Positions 32,649 through 37,399 of a stretch of 37,399 nucleotides of DNA are shown here, piece after piece (within the stretch, counting starts at the first letter, position 1; each line of letters starts with the position of its first letter). The notes under the pieces were generated by a model, which saw nothing but the letters and a program-made list of their open reading frames with translations, ran no database searches and was not told the DNA's origin. This DNA is from an uncultured Burkholderiales bacterium (GTDB lineage: Bacteria > Pseudomonadota > Gammaproteobacteria > Burkholderiales > Burkholderiaceae_C): assembly GCA_903871545.1 (NCBI GenBank), contig CAIQHG010000092.1, forward strand, positions 1 through 37,399. Direction: 5' to 3'. The position numbers were made by a program, and so were the translations under genes.

Positions 32649-33676
32649 CAATTACGCGGACCTACATTTTGGTTGTGCATAAGCCAAAGGAGGTATCCGC
32701 CCCCCAAAACCGCGGTTAAAACGCCTACCGGTAATTCCTGTGGTGCAATCAACCAACGAGCCCCTAGGTCAGCGCTCAATAACAAAACAGCCCCGGTAAG
32801 ACTGGATAAAAATAATAGCTGACTGTGTTTGACTCTCACGACTGAGCGAACCAGGTGAGGGGAGGCAAGACCCACAAAAGCGATCAAGCCTGTTTGAGCC
32901 ACTGCGCCGCCTATTGCAAGCGCTAAAACAGCGATCAAAATACTTCGCATCTGATTGAGCCGCAGGCCTAAACTTCTCGCTGTTGCCTCTCCAAGACTCA
33001 ACGCGTCAAGCACTCGGCTTAAGGACCACGAAACCACCATACAAATTATCCAAACCAGAGACATCAGTTTAACTGAGCTCCAGCCAACCAAACTGATGCT
33101 CCCCAGCATAAAGGTTTGCATTATTTGCATCACATGAGGATCCATGAGCATGATCACTGAGCAAAGGGCTCCTAAGACTACCCCGACGATGACGCCGCCC
33201 AGCAATAGTCTTAGTGTTTGTTGAGCACCTTTTGCCAATAGAAGAGTCAAAAAAACTGCACCCATTGCGCCCACAAAAGCAGCGCCCGTGAGTCCCAAGC
33301 TAATAATCCAAGGCGGAGCAATGGGTGACGCCGCACATAGAACCAATGCGAGTGCAACACCAAGCGAGGCTCCTGAAGCACTGCCCAAAAGATAAGGATC
33401 TGCCAAGGGATTTCTAAAAAGACCTTGTGCTAACGATCCCGATAAGCCGAGTAAAGCGCCTGCCATTAAAGCCCCTAAGGTTCGGGGAAGGCGTATATCC
33501 CAAATTATTTGAAGCGCGGTTGGGTCGTTGCTCAGGTCCACTAAGTTATCTAAACCATTTACCCCGACCGTAATTCCCAGAGTTGTGGCAACCATTCCAA
33601 AAATAAAGAGGGCTAAAGCCAATAAGTTGGCTTTACCATTTGAGTGAGTTTGAGGGACACTCAGGAAAGGAGTCAT
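32648..33676 (-). CDS. btuC: Cobalamin ABC transporter permease (BtuC/FecCD family)
   Basis: A FecCD-type permease of 342 residues with about ten helices. It has the family segments WDIRLPRTLGALMAGALLGLSG, in parts, then NPLADPYLLGSASGASLG, and LIAFVGLASPHLVRSVV near the C-terminus (coupling helix to the ATPase). The ATG overlaps the btuF stop as ATGA. It imports vitamin B12 across the inner membrane together with BtuF and BtuD. Confidence 0.9.
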   Translation of the reverse strand: MTPFLSVPQTHSNGKANLLALALFIFGMVATTLGITVGVNGLDNLVDLSNDPTALQIIWDIRLPRTLGALMAGALLGLSGSLAQGLFRNPLADPYLLGSASGASLGVALALVLCAASPIAPPWIISLGLTGAAFVGAMGAVFLTLLLAKGAQQTLRLLLGGVIVGVVLGALCSVIMLMDPHVMQIMQTFMLGSISLVGWSSVKLMSLVWIICMVVSWSLSRVLDALSLGEATARSLGLRLNQMRSILIAVLALAIGGAVAQTGLIAFVGLASPHLVRSVVRVKHSQLLFLSSLTGAVLLLSADLGARWLIAPQELPVGVLTAVLGGGYLLWLMHNQNVGPRN

Positions 33677-34620
33677 TTGCTGGATGCGGTAGGGAGGATA
33701 GGGGGGGCAGGCATGTTATTGACTTTATTAACCTTATTGACCTGGTTTATGCACTGAGCCAGTATTCGCGCTGCCTCGCCCATTCTGGGGCCTGGGCGAA
33801 CCACAATATCGGATTGTTCTTTGGATAGCGTGCAAACTCGGTTTGTGCGTACAGCGGACATGCTACTCCACCCTGGGCGTTGTAAAAGGTCTAAAAAATT
33901 ATTATCCGCCACAATTATGAGGTCTGGGTTGGCTTTGACTATGAACTCTGAGGTAAGTCTGGGAAACTCACCCATACGATCAGGCACGATATTGATCTGC
34001 CCTAGTTTGCTCAAAGTCTCCCCAATAAAGGATTTAGGTCCTGCAGCGTAGGGCCCCGGGGAAACTTCAAAATAAATAGTTAAATTTCTGTTTCTCTCAG
34101 GAATTGATTGTGCAGCTTTTGTAAGTTGTGCGTCTATCGATTGCCAGACTCTTTGGGCATCATGGGTATTAAAAATAAGATCGAACTTCTCAAGGGAGCG
34201 CAAAATATCGGATTGGTTATTACTATCCAGTATAAAAACCTTGAGACCAAGTTGCTCAAGTCTTTGCGATATGAGGGGATTTTTGGGCATCAACACCAAA
34301 TCAGGCTTAAGTAATAGCACCCCCTCAATGCTGGGGCTTAGCCCTCCCCCAAGGTGCTTTACTGATTTGAGCTGCGCCGGATAATTTGAATCATCATCAA
34401 CACCGACCAATAAGTCACAGTGAGCAAGTTCGCACAACGTCTCCGTAAAAGAAGGTAATAAACTAACAATCCTTGAGGGGACAGAGTTGAAAGTGAGACT
34501 AACGCCCCTGTCGTCCGTTACCACGTAGGCATGGGATACGGCGCTGCAAAAAAGATTTGTCAAAAAAATTAATAAACCTAAGTACTTTATCCGGCACTTA
34601 AGTTTTGTAGATTCGCTCAT
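33673..34620 (-). CDS. btuF: Cobalamin-binding periplasmic protein (BtuF-like)
   Basis: A helical-backbone (TroA/BtuF-like) binding protein of 315 residues. The signal peptide spans about 1-31 (LGLLIFLTNLFCSAVSHA). The mature part begins YVVTDDRGVSLTF and continues with RIVSLLPSFTETLCELA and LVGVDDDSNYPAQL, typical of cobalamin-binding BtuF. The C-terminus bears a 9-bp in-frame repeat giving VNKVNKVN and a seven-G run at 33701-33707. Fe-chelate binding is the alternative; the cobalamin riboswitch upstream of btuB favours B12. Confidence 0.88.
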   Translation of the reverse strand: MSESTKLKCRIKYLGLLIFLTNLFCSAVSHAYVVTDDRGVSLTFNSVPSRIVSLLPSFTETLCELAHCDLLVGVDDDSNYPAQLKSVKHLGGGLSPSIEGVLLLKPDLVLMPKNPLISQRLEQLGLKVFILDSNNQSDILRSLEKFDLIFNTHDAQRVWQSIDAQLTKAAQSIPERNRNLTIYFEVSPGPYAAGPKSFIGETLSKLGQINIVPDRMGEFPRLTSEFIVKANPDLIIVADNNFLDLLQRPGWSSMSAVRTNRVCTLSKEQSDIVVRPGPRMGEAARILAQCINQVNKVNKVNNMPAPPILPTASSK

Positions 34621-34702
34621 AACAGGCCATGAATTATTGGGTGCATACGCGGGGACGAACCTTTTAAGTTATCGTAGATTTAAAGGAATTAATACGATTA
34701 TT

Positions 34703-36652
34703 CTATTTCTGCTGGTAAATCATCGTGAGCCAGGCTGTTCTACCCGCAGTGTTGTACCCATAGGCCAGTTGGTACTTCTCATCACGAGCGTTGTCCAGGC
34801 GCAGTCTGTATGTGAACTCCTCGCTGTATTTATAACCTGCATATAAGGACAAAATCTTATAAGGTGCCAGTGTAGTCGGGACTGTTGGGTAAAAAGATAT
34901 CCCATCAGTCCTACTGCTTGAGGCTACATATTTGGCTCCAAAATCATATGCATCAACAGATTTACCAAGATCTAGGGATCCAAATTGCTTAGCTCTTCTG
35001 AGTATGGGCGAGGGATTGGGTGACTCATCTGTTGGATTTTGAGATGTGAAAGCACCCACTAATCTATACCCCTTCCAATTTGCTCTCTCTGAGAATTCCC
35101 AACCATGATTGACCATTATGGGTATGTTGGTGTAATTGAATTGATCGTTGTAGGTGATTGCATTTTCTGTACTGCTGTTGAAATACACCAACCTTGTATT
35201 TGTAATTGTATTTTTGTACTCTATGGCTGACTCAAGGGTATGGTGAAGCTCTGGAACCAAATTGGGATTGAACACAGTGCCTTGAAAATACTCTCCCACT
35301 GAGGGGGCTCTAAAACCCATTGAAGAAGTTGCAGATACTCGCAACTCATCCGACAAATGATAGCCAATTCCAGCCAACCCCGTTGTAGCTCCAAATTTAG
35401 TGCTAGTTGTATTGTTTACTGTGTTCCACTGAGCAACTACTGCATCAGGTTGACTGACCTGAAGTCCGTCCCTGCGGGCGTTGATCTGAAAATCAAATTT
35501 ATTCCATCTCAAGGTGTCCCCCGCAAAAACACCGTATGATTTACGGTACATCAAGTCTCCATACCCATCATTAAAATGCTGGTCTGAGTAACTGATTCCA
35601 AAAGTCACTTTTTGAGATCTATTAATTTCGTAAGTATTGCTCCAATTTAATGAGTCGGTATCGGAGGCGGAATTTGTAGCAGCAGAGGTGGGCGTAAATT
35701 GGTAATCCAACTTAGAGTGCGTTATGTCTAATTGAGAAAACCAAGCATCTAAGAGCGAGGCTTTAGCAAATAAAGTGGTGTCACTACTGATCGTCCTCGA
35801 GTGTGCACCCAAGTCATAAATTGGAATATTTGCGTTGTAATCTAAGGTTTTATCTTGGTACCGCTCTTTTAAGCCAATTTCCCAGTCTTTATTGATAAGT
35901 TGGCTTACACCAAAACCAATCCCGTCGCTCTTAAAGTCACCCGTGTTTGTTAAAGATGAAGGGAATACATTATGGTCTATTGGAGTGAAACCAGCGCTGT
36001 TTGTGCCGTTTGCTGTGACGTTGAATTTTGTATCACCCACTCGACCCGAGACTCCAGCTGTGGTGTCAATTGTTTTATTGGTTCCGTACGTAAGAGTTAC
36101 AAATGATTTAGGGCTGCCACTGGATCCTGCACTTGAATAAATGTTGATCACGCCTCCAATTGCTGCCTCCCCGTACAGAGCACCACTATTTCCCCGTAGT
36201 ATTTCTATTCGCTCAATAGCCTGGGGAGGAGGAAGACTGGTGTTATTTAATGATCCAAATCCGTCTGGTTGAATCCTTATACCGTCTACGAAAATAGCCA
36301 CACTACTACTGGACTCTCCTCTTAAGAAAAAGGATGATTGAGCGCCCAACCCCCCGTTAGTAGAGACCTCAACGCCCGGCTCACCCTGAAGAAGTTCGCT
36401 AACTGATCTGGCTTGTGATCTTTGGATCTCCTCTTTTGTAATGACCGTAACTGAGGAGAGTACCTCAGATAATGGTTGCTCAAATCTCGATGCGGTGACG
36501 ACAAGTGGGTCTAAAAAATCATCAGCCTTAATGCTTTTGCTAAGAGTTATTGAGTAAATGAATGTTAGCAAGATTAATAAAGAAAAGCGGCCTTTTGAAA
36601 AAGGGTTTATAGGAGAAAACATGTTGCGTGTCCCGGAACGAATCAGGCTCAT
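34703..36652 (-). CDS. btuB: TonB-dependent vitamin B12 receptor BtuB
   Basis: An outer-membrane TonB-dependent receptor of 649 residues. After a signal peptide (cleavage near residue 43, SKSIKA), a TonB-box-like stretch DPLVVTASR is followed by the plug domain (VSELLQGEPGVEV, FLRGESSSSVAIFVDG, IERIEILRG, ALYGEAAIGGVINI). The rest is a 22-strand beta-barrel of about 480 residues. The last residues are WLTMIYQQK, not the usual terminal Phe. The ATG at 36652 has GAGGAAAG seven bases upstream. A cobalamin riboswitch in its leader fixes the substrate class. BtuF is encoded 82 bases downstream. Confidence 0.94.
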   Translation of the reverse strand: MSLIRSGTRNMFSPINPFSKGRFSLLILLTFIYSITLSKSIKADDFLDPLVVTASRFEQPLSEVLSSVTVITKEEIQRSQARSVSELLQGEPGVEVSTNGGLGAQSSFFLRGESSSSVAIFVDGIRIQPDGFGSLNNTSLPPPQAIERIEILRGNSGALYGEAAIGGVINIYSSAGSSGSPKSFVTLTYGTNKTIDTTAGVSGRVGDTKFNVTANGTNSAGFTPIDHNVFPSSLTNTGDFKSDGIGFGVSQLINKDWEIGLKERYQDKTLDYNANIPIYDLGAHSRTISSDTTLFAKASLLDAWFSQLDITHSKLDYQFTPTSAATNSASDTDSLNWSNTYEINRSQKVTFGISYSDQHFNDGYGDLMYRKSYGVFAGDTLRWNKFDFQINARRDGLQVSQPDAVVAQWNTVNNTTSTKFGATTGLAGIGYHLSDELRVSATSSMGFRAPSVGEYFQGTVFNPNLVPELHHTLESAIEYKNTITNTRLVYFNSSTENAITYNDQFNYTNIPIMVNHGWEFSERANWKGYRLVGAFTSQNPTDESPNPSPILRRAKQFGSLDLGKSVDAYDFGAKYVASSSRTDGISFYPTVPTTLAPYKILSLYAGYKYSEEFTYRLRLDNARDEKYQLAYGYNTAGRTAWLTMIYQQK

Positions 36653-36716
36653 TAACTTTCCTCGTTAATGAATACCAAAATGAAAAGAGCGAAGGGGACA
36701 CGACAAGACAGCTGTT

Positions 36717-36730
36717 GTGCAAAGGTGCAC
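36717..36730 (-). other. Small hairpin between riboswitch and btuB
   Basis: GTGCA and TGCAC pair around a 4-base loop (cctt). Another short hairpin GCGA/TCGC lies at 36745-36761. They lie between the B12 box and the btuB ribosome-binding site, so they may be part of the expression platform. No U-run follows, which suggests translational rather than termination control. Confidence 0.35.
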
Positions 36731-36769
36731 TCATTTACTGGCAAGCGATATCCTTCGTCGCTATTTCCG

Positions 36770-36938
36770 CCTGTTGAAGCCGGTATCCGGACTAGTGAAC
36801 AAAAGAATTTTTCCTTCCCAAATAATTAGATTATTCAGTGGACTCTTAAAATTCCCAGCGCTTTTTAAGCGCGTTCACTTACCGTTGCGAGGACAGTTTG
36901 GTGGCTCACTTGCGTGAATTCCTAATTCCCGTTTAACT
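36770..36938 (-). ncRNA. Cobalamin (B12) riboswitch
   Basis: Read on the minus strand, the leader of btuB shows the conserved blocks of the cobalamin aptamer in order. They are AAACGGGAAT (36934-36925), a CTGTCCTCGCAACGGTAA block corresponding to the CCCGCAACTGTAA core, GAGTCCACTG, GGGAAGG, and the B12 box AGTCCGGATACCGGC (36793-36779). The aptamer ends about 120 bases before the btuB start. High cobalamin should lower expression of btuB and perhaps of the whole btu operon. Confidence 0.92.
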
Positions 36939-36971
36939 AGTTTACCAATTGATAAATTAGCACTTCAACTG

Positions 36972-36999
36972 ATTTTATTGTACAGCACATTAAATTGAA
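36972..36999 (-). promoter_or_regulatory. Candidate promoter of the btuB leader
   Basis: On the minus strand TTCAAT (36999-36994) and TAAAAT (36977-36972) are separated by 16 bases and lie about 35 bases upstream of the riboswitch core. Match to the sigma-70 consensus is moderate. Confidence 0.35.
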
Positions 37000-37058
37000 C
37001 CGTTTATCTAGACAACTTCATAGACAACCTTACTTACAACCTTATTTTAGGAGGCTTA

Positions 37059-37286
37059 ATGCGCTCAGGCCCTACAGAGGATCTACATGATTTTTTTATC
37101 CTGCTAGTTGCCATCAAAACCAAAACAGTAACAAGAGTAACTGGGGGCATTATTTGCACTTGCCCATTGAAGCCGCTGAAACACATAGACTCCGTGTTTT
37201 TGGATGTATTGATAACCGGTAGGTTTCGTATGTGTTGTAAATTAAAAACGCATAGGTTGTATACCTTAATTGAGCAATCAGGGTGA
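37059..37286 (+). CDS. Small ORF with strong Shine-Dalgarno, unknown; faint LysR-like N-terminus
   Basis: A 75-residue ORF starts at an ATG with AGGAGG six bases upstream (37047-37054 region), the strongest ribosome-binding site near this end. The first ~45 residues (LHDFFILLVAIKTKTVTRV, then a Pro and an Arg at later positions) faintly recall the helix-turn-helix start of LysR regulators, but the usual Ala/Ser pattern is absent. It could be a decayed lysR start, a short leader peptide, or chance. No other frame in 36939-37399 looks coding, and I see nothing else in that stretch. Confidence 0.25.
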   Translation: MRSGPTEDLHDFFILLVAIKTKTVTRVTGGIICTCPLKPLKHIDSVFLDVLITGRFRMCCKLKTHRLYTLIEQSG

Positions 37287-37399
37287 TTGTTGAGAAGAGT
37301 ATGAAAAGAGTTTGAAAGGGGCAAAAATTATTTGATTCTTGATATCTATTAAATGAGACGTAGATTCAAGGACGAAGTGCAACGTTGACTAAAAGTTAA

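Noticed and set aside
37034..37324. 96-residue minus-strand ORF at the right end
   Set aside because: No Shine-Dalgarno, no recognisable domain, and a Cys/Ser-rich unstructured-looking product; the plus-strand ORF over the same bases has a better start.

Overview
The window looks like chromosomal DNA of a betaproteobacterium, probably Burkholderiales. The gspN-D-E-F order, the feruloyl-CoA-synthetase and TRAP transporter types, and the divergent btu/exb genes all point that way. This is a judgement from gene content, not from a phylogenetic marker. I see no rRNA, tRNA, CRISPR array, insertion sequence or integrase.

Layout. (1) Positions 1-6262 hold the end of a type II secretion operon: a possible last codons of gspM, then gspN, gspD, gspE, gspF. 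(2) Positions 6351-7250 hold a cytosolic 5'-nucleotidase. (3) Positions 7339-11007, minus strand, hold a DMT-family permease and a two-gene surface-glycan module. That module is a fused ribitol-phosphate cytidylyltransferase/reductase (Bcs1/Acs1 type) and a TagB/TagF-like polyol-phosphate transferase. (4) Positions 11428-13098 hold a YkgJ-type Cys-cluster protein and a GTP cyclohydrolase II (ribA). (5) Positions 13190-29219 hold a large divergent aromatic-acid catabolic cluster. (6) Positions 29240-36938, minus strand, hold a vitamin B12 uptake locus: cobalamin riboswitch, btuB, btuF, btuC, btuD, then exbB, two exbD genes and tonB. (7) The last ~450 bases hold only a short ORF of doubtful status.

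The catabolic cluster is the main interest. Its minus-strand arm (enoyl-CoA hydratase, feruloyl-CoA-synthetase-like ligase, HSD10-like SDR, MarR) plus the first plus-strand gene (a metal-dependent amidohydrolase) match the Cou/Phd hydroxycinnamate pathway of Rhodococcus and Corynebacterium. In that pathway a hydroxycinnamate is activated, hydrated, oxidised and hydrolysed to a hydroxybenzoate plus acetyl-CoA. The rest of the plus-strand arm is different: a two-subunit indolepyruvate-type 2-oxoacid oxidoreductase (iorA, iorB), a TRAP transporter (dctP, dctQ, dctM), a 4-hydroxybenzoyl-CoA-type thioesterase, a second acyl-CoA ligase, and a clear homologue of DpgC. DpgC is the cofactor-independent dioxygenase known from glycopeptide-antibiotic biosynthesis. 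No type III polyketide synthase (DpgA) is present, so a catabolic role is more likely.

The proposed route is an inference: arylacetate is imported and ligated to CoA; DpgC makes an arylglyoxylate; IorAB decarboxylates it to an aroyl-CoA; the thioesterase releases the benzoate. Both arms would then converge on hydroxybenzoates one carbon unit or more shorter than their substrates. A perfect 7-bp inverted repeat in the divergent promoter region, overlapping a candidate -35 box, is a likely MarR operator.

A second theme is short tandem repeats in intergenic spacers (periods of 5, 8, 10, 11 and 12 bp), plus several G/C homopolymers of 7-9.
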